9,622 nucleotides of DNA. Origin: Candidatus Thorarchaeota archaeon (GTDB lineage Archaea; Asgardarchaeota; Thorarchaeia; Thorarchaeales; Thorarchaeaceae). Positions within the stretch are counted from its first letter, which is position 1. The number at the start of each line of letters is the position of its first letter. Below are positions 1-6,955 of this stretch, one piece after another. The DNA lies in contig JAEOST010000803.1 in assembly GCA_016840245.1 (NCBI GenBank), forward strand, positions 1 through 9,622, given 5' to 3'. A model generated the notes under the pieces. The model saw only the letters and a list, made by a program, of their open reading frames with translations, did no database searches and had not been told where the DNA came from. Made by a program: the position numbers and the translations under genes.

Positions 1-1537
1 CATCCTGAGTTCATTGGAATTATCCCATTATGATGGAGTAGAGTTTCATTATATCAGGAACGGAGTTGTCATATCATGTATTGTAAGCGGCAAAGGTGCT
101 GGAGTATTCATAGACCACTCAAATGCAATAGAAGTGATTAATAATACGTTCACAGGTAATTGGGTTGGAAGCAGCCTATATAGAGCATCCAACTGTAGAA
201 TCATTGATAACTATCTATTTAGTAATAGTGTATCCATTGCTATGGAAAAATGTGATACATGTGAATTCTACAATAATACTATGATTCGAAATACCGAACA
301 CGAAGTTTTGATTTCTTATTCACAGTCCTGTCTATTTGATGGGAATGTCATTCATTGTGAGAATACTCCAGCAGTACGCTTTCTTGAATCAACTGACTGT
401 GTATTTCGAAATAACAAAATGACAGGAGGTGGTTTTTTGTTCCAGTCATGGCTAGGTGTTGAGCTATGTGACGATCTTGTTGCCGCGTTTGAGGTGTTTG
501 AAGATGCATGGCGTCACGAGTTCGATAATAACATGATAAATGAGAAGCCTCTGGGTTATTTTTGTGATGAGAACGAAATGATTGTAGATGGGAGTCTATA
601 CGGACAGACTATCTTTGTTAATTGCAGTGAGATGATATTGAGAGATGCGTCCTTCAGCAATTTGCTTGTATGTACTCAGCTTGCATATTGTGTGAATTGC
701 TCTGTCGAAAACTCCACCTTTTTGACTTCTGGATACGGAATAAGAGTACATAGATCTCGTTCATGCAAAGTCCGCAACAGTATAGTTGAAGATTGCATAA
801 CAGGAGTTGTACTGGAGAAGTCTGCGAGGTGCGTAGTTGAAAGAAATAGAATCTATTTTAATGAAGAATACGGGATTGTGCTTGATGGTAGTTGTAATAA
901 GAACTTGATCCATTCAAATGCTATTGGCTGGAACTCTGAAGATAATGCAGTAGATGATGGTACGAATAATACGTGGGATGACAGGATAAATAGGGGAAAC
1001 TATTGGTCAGATTATATCGGTTCGGGGGTCTATCTTATTCCTGGAAGAGCCAACAGTCGAGATGTATTTCCGACAACGTTTTTCGAGTCCGGAAAAGGAA
1101 AACCAACCATTCTAGACAGTGTGGATATTGATTACATCTACGGTTCATCGGATAATTGGCTTGAATGGAATGCAACAACTCCCTGTCCTCATAGCTATGA
1201 GATTCACAGGAATGGAACACTCATCATGTCAGAATCATGGGATGGTAACCAAATTGAGATTATAGTTGATGGGCTTGATCAAGGAACGTATGAGTATAGT
1301 CTTACAGTATTCGATATGTTCAGCGGTAATACTAGTGTCATCACATATGTGAGAGTTGATGAGTTCAGAGACACAGCAATCATAAACACGACAACAGTGA
1401 CAACATCGATAACATTCAGTAACACAACTGATACACAGGAAATGGATGCTTCATCTTCTATAGTAGTAATATGGGCCCTTGTGATTCTTACAGAAGTGTT
1501 AATCGCAGGAATCATTGTGAAAAAGGTTCAAAACTAA
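1..1537 (+). CDS. NosD-like right-handed beta-helix surface protein, 5' end outside the window
   Basis: The frame is open to the left edge, so the true start and signal peptide are missing; residues are counted from base 14. Residues ~15-305 are short beta-helix coils of the NosD/CASH carbohydrate-binding type, with N-N-T/N-N-x turns. A Cys recurs at 61, 83, 106, 129, 204, 229, 251, 273 and 294, about one per 22-23-residue coil. Residues ~137-200 are a non-repeat insert containing KPLGYF and DGSLYGQ, a combination I associate with archaeal NosD-like proteins. The motif NYWSDYIGSG (329-338) is the usual NosD end signature. A fibronectin-III/PKD-like beta domain follows (~362-448), then a Thr/Ser-rich linker (~453-475) and one membrane helix (~482-502) ending in KKVQN. 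It is probably anchored on the outer face of the cell and may bind or process polysaccharide, but no catalytic residue can be assigned. Confidence 0.85.
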   Translation, partial: ILSSLELSHYDGVEFHYIRNGVVISCIVSGKGAGVFIDHSNAIEVINNTFTGNWVGSSLYRASNCRIIDNYLFSNSVSIAMEKCDTCEFYNNTMIRNTEHEVLISYSQSCLFDGNVIHCENTPAVRFLESTDCVFRNNKMTGGGFLFQSWLGVELCDDLVAAFEVFEDAWRHEFDNNMINEKPLGYFCDENEMIVDGSLYGQTIFVNCSEMILRDASFSNLLVCTQLAYCVNCSVENSTFLTSGYGIRVHRSRSCKVRNSIVEDCITGVVLEKSARCVVERNRIYFNEEYGIVLDGSCNKNLIHSNAIGWNSEDNAVDDGTNNTWDDRINRGNYWSDYIGSGVYLIPGRANSRDVFPTTFFESGKGKPTILDSVDIDYIYGSSDNWLEWNATTPCPHSYEIHRNGTLIMSESWDGNQIEIIVDGLDQGTYEYSLTVFDMFSGNTSVITYVRVDEFRDTAIINTTTVTTSITFSNTTDTQEMDASSSIVVIWALVILTEVLIAGIIVKKVQN

Positions 1538-1571
1538 ATGAGTGAAGTTTCGATTCCATTTTGAGAGTGAG

Positions 1572-1617
1572 CTATTCATGTGGGACTAGCAGCGTGACTG
1601 CGTTCCCACCTAATTGG
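1572..1617 (+). repeat. Dispersed intergenic repeat A, copy 1 (hairpin-forming)
   Basis: This 46-base element matches 2255-2300 at 39 of 46 positions; the first 20 bases are identical. It lies between convergent genes. It folds as an outer stem GTGGGA (1580-1585) with TCCCAC (1604-1609) and an inner stem GCAG (1590-1593) with CTGC (1599-1602). Repeat B follows directly. The role is unknown; a terminator or other RNA element is possible here. Confidence 0.6.
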
Positions 1618-1660
1618 ATACTTCACGATGATCTGTGTCTCAGACAAACTCGAGTGCAGG
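1612..1660 (+). repeat. Dispersed intergenic repeat B, copy 1
   Basis: This 49-base element matches 4540-4588 at about 41 of 49 positions, with 35 of 40 in the core 1621-1660. It overlaps the end of repeat A, so copy 1 is an A+B composite. The core contains a small stem TGTC-TCA-GACA. It sits just past the 3' end of the minus-strand gene ending at 1673. The function is unknown. Confidence 0.6.
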
Positions 1661-1672
1661 TTCATCCTGTCC

Positions 1673-2173
1673 TCACCATCCAGAACGAAGAGTCACTACA
1701 AAATCAACCTTGAATTGTGTTGCATTGGTATTAGAGTCGATGAATCTAATAGCCCAGATGTATGTTCCAATTTGGTCAACACTGAAGTGTCCTGTTGTGA
1801 AATCCGTTCCTGATGGGTCCCATCCGGCCCCGCTACCATAACCTACGAAGATATCGTATTTCTCAGTCTCATTCAATGCAACAAACTCCGATCTATTACA
1901 TAGGCCATAGCCAAATTCAAGCTCAAACTGGTCCTCAATGTAGGAATGACTGAGCATGAGACCATCAACACCTACGAAGTAGTTGGAATATGTGTCAGGA
2001 ATAATGAACTCCTTACATAACCAGACTCCTGACTGGACATATTCTCCATCTTCTGGGCTTTGGTAGAGTACCTGAGTATTAACCATGTTTACGGCTTGTT
2101 GGATGAGTGGAAGACCAAGTAGGATTATACTCAGAATAATGACAAATCCAATGCCAATAGTTCTTCGTGACAT
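1673..2173 (-). CDS. Small membrane-anchored extracellular beta protein, unrecognised family
   Basis: The protein has 166 residues from the ATG at 2173; a GTG at 2182 would add three. I prefer the ATG because a GGTAGTG stretch lies at a sensible distance upstream, while the only purine-rich site for the GTG is almost adjacent to it. Two Arg precede a long hydrophobic segment (~6-28), an N-terminal signal or anchor. The remainder is polar and beta-rich, with two Cys (53 and 92), several N-x-S/T sequons, and a final segment GTYIWAIRFIDS that looks like a strand of an Ig/PKD-like sandwich. No family was recognised. It faces the previous gene and diverges from the beta-propeller gene. A TTTAA box at 2224-2229 on this strand fits a start of transcription near 2199. 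It is likely a surface protein like its neighbours. Confidence 0.75.
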   Translation of the reverse strand: MSRRTIGIGFVIILSIILLGLPLIQQAVNMVNTQVLYQSPEDGEYVQSGVWLCKEFIIPDTYSNYFVGVDGLMLSHSYIEDQFELEFGYGLCNRSEFVALNETEKYDIFVGYGSGAGWDPSGTDFTTGHFSVDQIGTYIWAIRFIDSNTNATQFKVDFVVTLRSGW

Positions 2174-2223
2174 ATTGGACACTACCTTACAATAGAGGCA
2201 GTAGAACTACTAGAATGATTTGG

Positions 2224-2229
2224 TTAAAT
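2224..2229 (-). promoter_or_regulatory. Probable TATA box of the small surface protein gene
   Basis: On the minus strand this reads ATTTAA. It is about 27 bases ahead of a predicted transcription start near 2199, leaving a leader of ~26 bases before the ATG at 2173. The assignment is by position and sequence only. Confidence 0.35.
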
Positions 2230-2254
2230 GTTCGGAAGACGTGAATTTGCTTCA

Positions 2255-2300
2255 CTATTCATGTGGGACTAGCACCTTGACTGCGTTCTTACTGAGTTGG
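2255..2300 (+). repeat. Dispersed intergenic repeat A, copy 2
   Basis: This copy matches 1572-1617 at 39 of 46 positions. It lies in the divergent gap, upstream of the TATA box of the next gene. The outer stem is kept: GTGGGA pairs with TCTTAC through two G-T wobbles where copy 1 has two G-C pairs. The inner stem is reduced to GCA/TGC. No repeat B follows this copy. Confidence 0.6.
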
Positions 2301-2327
2301 AAGGTCTTGTTTGATAGGGACGTAAAC

Positions 2328-2333
2328 TATAAA
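2328..2333 (+). promoter_or_regulatory. TATA box of the beta-propeller surface protein gene
   Basis: TATAAA within CTATAAAG is a clear archaeal TATA box. The expected transcription start is near 2357, giving a leader of ~29 bases that contains GGGGA (2373-2377), placed 8 bases before the TTG start at 2386. Confidence 0.6.
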
Positions 2334-2385
2334 GTGTTTCAAGTAGAATTCGAATCAGCAATTCAATTGCATGGGGAAAGTTTGA

Positions 2386-4506
2386 TTGAGAAGATATTGT
2401 GTGCCAGTTATAGTCATCATATGTCTACTCCAGTTGACATCCGTAAGTGTTGTAGCAGTACCTGAGATTCAAGTCACGCACTATTCCGACCTTCCACTTG
2501 AAGCAGAAGAACTGGTACCATACCCGGATTTCTCAAGTTCACCCAATATTACCGATACTGGAGCATCAGACCAGTTCTCGTTTCACATCGAGGAGAGCAG
2601 TCATGTGGACCTCACATGGACACACGAATCAGGAACTGAGTTGTACTATCGTGAGGAGGCTGACGACAACCTACCGGACTGCTACGAGTACATCTATCTC
2701 ACACAGAATCTCCATTGGCCAATCAACAACTATCCAATCGAAAAAAATCTTACTATGAATTACCGGATCAGCATGAACGGTTCCTTTGCAGACGAGTTGT
2801 TGGGACCCCGCATGTTCAAGGTCTATGTATGGATCATCGACTCTTCATATAATTGGATTCAGTTATACGAGTCATATCCACCCTATCCATCTGCGTTTCA
2901 ATGGCGAGAGATAAGTATCAGTGCTTTTGAGATGGAACATATATGGAGTGGAATGATTGAGGATGAGTATGGGGTTCAGGAAGATCCTCGTGATACATTA
3001 CAGTATGCAATTGGTCTTGCACCGTCAGCGGTCTTTGAGAGTACTCCAGTGGGAACCCCATGGTTAGAGTACAATGGATCGGTCACATTGAGTGTATCAG
3101 AGATGAGCCTGAGAGTTCTGGTTGAACAAGAGCAGGATGAATCAAGTGTGCTGCAGCCAATTGCAAGAGGTAATTGGACCACAGAGTATGGAGCCGAATG
3201 CGAGGGTCTTGTGTATGATGCAGTTGGTAATTGTTATACTGTTGGAAATATCTACAACTACCAAGATAGCGTATCCAGTACAGTTCTAACGAAATGGGAC
3301 TCATCAGCGGATATAGTATGGTCAAGATTGTGGAACGGTACCGAGTATGCACGGGGATTCGATATTGCCATTCATGATGATGCTATCTATGTAGTGGGAT
3401 TGTCTTTCAATGAATCAACCCTATCAGACTTTGTCCTTACAAAATGGGATACTAATGGAAACATGATTTGGGACCGTTATTGGGACGGTACGCAATCATG
3501 GTTGTTGTTTGAACCGGGTGTGATGGATTGGTTAGAGGGAGTAAGAATTAATGATATCAAATACAATGAGATCACTGACCATTCTGAGTCTCACGATTCC
3601 GGTATATCTGTTAAGGTCAATGCTGATGGCCAAGTACTGACCTTAGTACACAGCCAGTTCGATATCAATATACACAACACTACATTGAATGAAACCAGAA
3701 CTCTTGATGTTCATGCTTCTACTCTCATTGTGTTCGATGATGAGGGTGCAGTTCTCAGAACGCAAGTCATAGAGTCGGGAGGATGGAGTATCTGGGTCGA
3801 GATGGTTGGATTGCACCTGACTCCAGATTATATCTATGTGTTTAGCCAATCAAATTGGACTAAATATGATGCTGAATACAACAAAATATGGAGCACATGG
3901 AGTATTGGCAATGTCATTGTTAGTGGGGATGGGAGTCTCTACAACACATACTCATCATACTCAGAGCATTATTGGCAAATTAACAAATTCAGAGAGAATC
4001 TCTCATCACCATATATTTTTAGCTTTCCAGAATGGACAGAGATGGTTACTTTCAGGATAGATCCAATATGGCACCCAAGGATTTATGATGGTCCCAAGAC
4101 TCTTGGAATAGAGGACTCAGTACTAACGTTGGTTGCAATTACTTATGACTATCCAGACCTTTACGTATCAGATGAACCGAGTTATAGTCAGTTTGTGCTT
4201 TTCAACTACAACTCAACTGGACATCTGCTCAGTAATCATACTATTCATCTTGAGGGATGGTTGAATCCCGATTGGTATTACTTTCAGAATTCCGGGTTCA
4301 TCGAAGCAGACGAACATGGTTGTATCTATATTGCCAGTACGACTTTGGGAGGAATCACATTATACATATTTGAAAATCCAAACTACACCCCTCAGCCAGC
4401 AGGAGATATTGATTATGGCATTATTTTGTATGTGGTTTCAGTAGGTATGATCGCAATTGTGGCCATTGATTACATTAGGAGAAGACGTTCTAATTCAAGT
4501 ATTTGA
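2386..4506 (+). CDS. Large beta-propeller-like surface protein with signal peptide and C-terminal anchor
   Basis: 706 residues. The TTG start follows an in-frame stop immediately upstream and has a GGGGA ribosome site 8 bases ahead. Residues 1-24 are a signal peptide (basic start, hydrophobic core, VVA before VPEI). Residues ~30-250 form a beta-rich, acidic domain that I do not recognise. From ~262 to ~660 there are propeller-like blades of the SBBP type. The clearest pair is LTKWD at 301 and again at 351, each followed by a small loop, IVW or MIW, and W-x-G-T. Weaker blades appear around 445-462, 490-505 and 602-615. A membrane helix (~677-696) ends in RRRR, a stop-transfer signal that leaves the bulk outside. 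N-x-S/T sequons are frequent, suggesting glycosylation. It could bind ligands or act in adhesion; no enzymatic motif is visible. Confidence 0.85.
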   Translation: MRRYCVPVIVIICLLQLTSVSVVAVPEIQVTHYSDLPLEAEELVPYPDFSSSPNITDTGASDQFSFHIEESSHVDLTWTHESGTELYYREEADDNLPDCYEYIYLTQNLHWPINNYPIEKNLTMNYRISMNGSFADELLGPRMFKVYVWIIDSSYNWIQLYESYPPYPSAFQWREISISAFEMEHIWSGMIEDEYGVQEDPRDTLQYAIGLAPSAVFESTPVGTPWLEYNGSVTLSVSEMSLRVLVEQEQDESSVLQPIARGNWTTEYGAECEGLVYDAVGNCYTVGNIYNYQDSVSSTVLTKWDSSADIVWSRLWNGTEYARGFDIAIHDDAIYVVGLSFNESTLSDFVLTKWDTNGNMIWDRYWDGTQSWLLFEPGVMDWLEGVRINDIKYNEITDHSESHDSGISVKVNADGQVLTLVHSQFDINIHNTTLNETRTLDVHASTLIVFDDEGAVLRTQVIESGGWSIWVEMVGLHLTPDYIYVFSQSNWTKYDAEYNKIWSTWSIGNVIVSGDGSLYNTYSSYSEHYWQINKFRENLSSPYIFSFPEWTEMVTFRIDPIWHPRIYDGPKTLGIEDSVLTLVAITYDYPDLYVSDEPSYSQFVLFNYNSTGHLLSNHTIHLEGWLNPDWYYFQNSGFIEADEHGCIYIASTTLGGITLYIFENPNYTPQPAGDIDYGIILYVVSVGMIAIVAIDYIRRRRSNSSI

Positions 4507-4539
4507 TATGCATATGCAGTTTAGTAAAAAGAACCACCG

Positions 4540-4588
4540 AATTGAGAACTTCACTATGATCTGTGTTTCAGACAAATTCGAGGGCAGA
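4540..4588 (+). repeat. Dispersed intergenic repeat B, copy 2
   Basis: This copy matches 1612-1660 at about 41 of 49 positions and ends ~108 bases before the next start codon. The small stem becomes TGTT-TCA-GACA, a G-T wobble replacing a G-C pair of copy 1. No repeat A lies beside it. A perfect ten-base palindrome, TGCATATGCA, sits at 4509-4518 just after the preceding stop codon. Confidence 0.6.
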
Positions 4589-4646
4589 CCGTCTATCATA
4601 CTTCATTTGAGTTTCGCAACTATTCAATACCTTCTTCACAAAATAA

Positions 4647-4651
4647 TTTAA
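4647..4651 (+). promoter_or_regulatory. Probable TATA box of the secreted six-cysteine protein gene
   Basis: TTTAA within AATTTAAGG lies 26-27 bases before ~4676, so the predicted mRNA begins about where the ribosome-site hairpin begins. The next gene starts at 4696. Confidence 0.45.
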
Positions 4652-4673
4652 GGAAGTCATCTAACATCATAAC

Positions 4674-4690
4674 TGCACCTTGGAGGTGTA
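4674..4690 (+). promoter_or_regulatory. Hairpin that buries the ribosome binding site
   Basis: A strong site GGAGGTG (4682-4688) lies 7 bases before the ATG at 4696. Seven bases just upstream (4674-4680, TGCACCT) can pair with 4684-4690 (AGGTGTA) around a TGG loop, with one G-T wobble. The stem covers most of the ribosome site. This could make translation sensitive to temperature or to a bound factor. It could also be chance, since any CACCT near a Shine-Dalgarno site pairs with it. Confidence 0.45.
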
Positions 4691-4695
4691 TTGAA

Positions 4696-5496
4696 ATGAA
4701 GTGGAATAGAAGGGGGTATCTATTCGTATCTATAGGTATAACCAGTTTTGTATTTCTTGCACAACTATTTATCGCAATCCCTGTGATGGTACCGGACCCG
4801 GTTTCAGCATACCCACACCCGGCCATACCTTCTCAGAGCAGTTCAACTCACTGGTATGCAGGAAGTCTCTGCAAGAGTGGCATTCTCATATATGCTCAAT
4901 CACTTGAGTTCACAATGTATATGCCATCTTCACTCCCATCAATACCAGGTGGTGGTTTCTTCTACGTACTGATATCGTGTTTTGACTCTAGCAAAGAGTA
5001 TATTCAGCTAGGGATTTCAAACGCACACGACAAGTGGTCCTTAACTACTTCGTACACATCTGGTGATGCTACGACCTATCACTACAATCCTTGTGAGATG
5101 TACTTGCAGAGTGGTACAGAGTATCGCTTTGTAATGACAATTGGATATGGCTATGTTGGCTTTACTGTTTGGCAGGGTAGTAGTCAAATCTTCCATAAGA
5201 CTGCATACACAGGAGGTTATTACTTCAGATGTGAGAGAATCACCAACGTCAATGGAGTAAATATAATCGGATTTACAGACTATGAAGAAATATGGTGGAC
5301 AAATGATTGTCCATATCAGGACTTCAAGTTCAAGAATACGAAGGTTGATTGTAATTTGTTTGATGACTGGAACACATGGTATGCGGGTTCTCCGAGTGAT
5401 GTTAGCGTCACAATTGGAGAGAATTATCTATATCAATACGTCAACATTGACAATAACTATGGAACAGGTGGCGGTGGAGGAAGAGTTCCTCGGTAA
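4696..5496 (+). CDS. Secreted six-cysteine beta-rich protein with glycine-rich C-terminus
   Basis: 266 residues; ATG start with an excellent GGAGGTG site. MKWNRR followed by a hydrophobic stretch and PDPVSA before YPHP (residue 38/39) indicates a signal peptide. The mature part is rich in Tyr, Trp, Gly, Ser and Thr and has six Cys (59, 95, 133, 179, 205, 219), an even number that would allow three disulfides. Alternating hydrophobic stretches suggest a jelly-roll or ConA-like sandwich, but I do not recognise a family. Unlike the 706-residue protein upstream there is no C-terminal membrane helix; the chain ends in five Gly in a row and RVPR. It is therefore probably released, or held by another surface protein. 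The gene is followed closely by a strong terminator and seems to be the last gene of the surface block. Confidence 0.8.
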   Translation: MKWNRRGYLFVSIGITSFVFLAQLFIAIPVMVPDPVSAYPHPAIPSQSSSTHWYAGSLCKSGILIYAQSLEFTMYMPSSLPSIPGGGFFYVLISCFDSSKEYIQLGISNAHDKWSLTTSYTSGDATTYHYNPCEMYLQSGTEYRFVMTIGYGYVGFTVWQGSSQIFHKTAYTGGYYFRCERITNVNGVNIIGFTDYEEIWWTNDCPYQDFKFKNTKVDCNLFDDWNTWYAGSPSDVSVTIGENYLYQYVNIDNNYGTGGGGGRVPR

Positions 5497-5505
5497 CCCT
5501 ATGAG

Positions 5506-5545
5506 ATGAGGACAAAATTATGTCCTCATGTCATTTCTTTTTTTT
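5506..5545 (+). terminator. Hairpin plus T-tract terminator
   Basis: Nine perfect pairs, ATGAGGACA (5506-5514) with TGTCCTCAT (5521-5529), enclose a six-base AAATTA loop. Eight T follow at 5538-5545. The form is that of a bacterial intrinsic terminator; in archaea the T-tract alone is usually the active part. It ends the secreted-protein gene 9 bases after its stop codon. Confidence 0.8.
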
Positions 5546-5604
5546 GAAGATTGAGTTAATACGTTTCTTCCCCCTTGTAATGTACATCTACAAACGTTCG
5601 TCAG

Positions 5605-6012
5605 TCACTTCTCACTTTTAACTCGGGGATCAGAGACCACCTGACTTGGGTTACTCTCACTGTCAAAGGTGTTGAAGTATGACACCATATCAGGGATATC
5701 GACAATGTCGGTTGCCTCCATTCCCTTACTCTCGAGATACTTCTTTGTGCCATCTAGATCCTCTACAACCAGAGTAAGCGTCCCAGACCCGCGCTTCAGT
5801 TCACCCTCACGTTGAAGATTCAGACCAAGGCGTGCCCCTTCAATGGGAAGCTTGAGCTCTGCCCAGCCAACCTCCTCTCCGCCGTCATACATTATCTCAA
5901 AACCAAGAACATCTGAATAGAATGTCTTGGCGCGTTTGAAGTCCTTCACAGCATACTGGAAGTATACTGACTCCTTACTATAGGGAATTGGATATTTCCT
6001 CTTGTCAGTCAT
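5605..6012 (-). CDS. VOC (glyoxalase/dioxygenase-fold) family protein
   Basis: 135 residues from the ATG at 6012, chosen over upstream TTG/ATG codons (to 6027) because GGTGG sits a few bases ahead of it. The order of elements is that of a single VOC module pair: VYFQYAVKDFKRAKTFYSDVLGF (shown here only as a landmark at ~15-37) starts with a strand and the typical helix, then WAELKLP and a second half, LTLVVEDLDGTKKYLESKG. It closes with FNTFDSESNPSQVV, where family members usually have a Phe-x-Asp-Pro-x-Gly-Asn turn. Some metal-binding enzymes of this fold use His/Gln/Glu; Gln at 18 is in a plausible place, but the full metal set cannot be confirmed. The substrate is unknown. It is cytoplasmic, with no signal or membrane segment, and diverges from the next gene. 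Confidence 0.85.
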   Translation of the reverse strand: MTDKRKYPIPYSKESVYFQYAVKDFKRAKTFYSDVLGFEIMYDGGEEVGWAELKLPIEGARLGLNLQREGELKRGSGTLTLVVEDLDGTKKYLESKGMEATDIVDIPDMVSYFNTFDSESNPSQVVSDPRVKSEK

Positions 6013-6091
6013 TCTGACCACCATCAATTGTAGGTCAGAACTCGTTCATTATCTTATTCATTCTAGCGCCTGAACCAACGTTTCTTTGTCT

Positions 6092-6147
6092 GGAGGTGAT
6101 GAATGCTATATCTAATTGGCAACAGAATAATTGATTACATCGAATGA
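6092..6147 (+). other. Strong ribosome site with a 14-codon reading frame ahead of the membrane protein
   Basis: GGAGG (6092-6096) lies an ideal six bases before the ATG at 6103, which opens a 14-codon frame closed by TGA at 6145-6147. Another ATG at 6099 closes at 6132-6134. Neither frame is that of the long gene beginning at 6131. This may be a leader peptide, a frameshift, or a sequencing error. A TATA-like CTATATC overlaps it (6105-6111). Confidence 0.3.
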
Positions 6148-6955
6148 CTTGCGGGTTAGTAGGTATTCCATAGGACTTCCAAAGCACGCACGGGAGAAGA
6201 TATGGTTGAGTAGTGAGGTATACGATTCAAACTCCAATGTCGATATTGCCATCTATGGCAGAGGAAAAGATGATGTAATTAAGTCCATCGAGGACCACTT
6301 TGGTATTAGTCTGAGTGTAGACGCTTCTCAAACATGGGTGGGAGTGAGTCAGGCAAAACATACCATGAGAGTCACAAAGAAGGGCATACTGGATACAACA
6401 CGCATGAGTACAGAGATTGAGTGTGTGATTGTGATGGTGATTGTTGGTTTTATTCTGTCAATTCTCATGTTTTTTCAGATGATTATGTTCATCATAGTCT
6501 TGTCAGTCCTTACACTGTTCAGTGGAGGGGCTGCATTGCAGTATTCCCGAGTGACGTATATCACGGTAAAGGCAAGTGATATGGACCCAGCGAGTCTTGA
6601 GGCATTCACAAAGGACCAAATCTTGAGCGGTCGCTTTGTACGGGCGAAACCTGAGGATCCAGAAATGAAACTTCAACCTATCACCAAATCTGCAAGTAGT
6701 GCAACCCAGCTTTTTCGTACGGGGATAGTGTTCTCACTCGTTATTGCCATGATGTTCTTGATAGTTGAAATAGTCTACAGATTCCTCACAGGCGTCTGGT
6801 TAAAGGATTTGATTGTGTTACTGGAATTTGGTATTGCATTCCTACTGGGAATAATAATGCTGGATGTAGGCGCACTCAAGCGGCGAGGACTACGCAAGGG
6901 TATCGAAGCCGGTTATGTTGATGGACCTCTAAGGGAGAGCACCGAGAATTATTAG
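6131..6955 (+). CDS. Four-helix membrane protein of unknown function
   Basis: 274 residues as read from the TTG at 6131, directly after an in-frame TAA; the first in-frame ATG is only at residue 79. The start is uncertain because the nearest good ribosome site is too far away and in another frame. Residues 1-95 are a soluble domain with mixed helix and strand. Membrane helices are at ~98-116, ~118-137, ~196-216 and ~226-246, with a ~55-residue charged loop between the second and third. The C-terminal tail is basic (KRRGLRKG). No family was recognised. The last 27 bases overlap the 3' end of deoxyhypusine synthase on the other strand. A leaderless mRNA from the TATA-like box at 6105-6111 would start close to the TTG. 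Confidence 0.65.
   Translation: MITSNDLRVSRYSIGLPKHAREKIWLSSEVYDSNSNVDIAIYGRGKDDVIKSIEDHFGISLSVDASQTWVGVSQAKHTMRVTKKGILDTTRMSTEIECVIVMVIVGFILSILMFFQMIMFIIVLSVLTLFSGGAALQYSRVTYITVKASDMDPASLEAFTKDQILSGRFVRAKPEDPEMKLQPITKSASSATQLFRTGIVFSLVIAMMFLIVEIVYRFLTGVWLKDLIVLLEFGIAFLLGIIMLDVGALKRRGLRKGIEAGYVDGPLRESTENY

Noticed and set aside
1628..1813. Reading frame starting MICVSDK, repeated at 4555-4590
   Set aside because: The similarity ends with the repeat itself and the frames diverge at once; the first is antisense to a better gene. The shared peptide reflects repeat B.
1572..4588. CRISPR array or insertion sequence from the repeats
   Set aside because: There are only two copies each, they are unevenly spaced by whole genes, and there is no transposase, terminal inverted repeat or target duplication.
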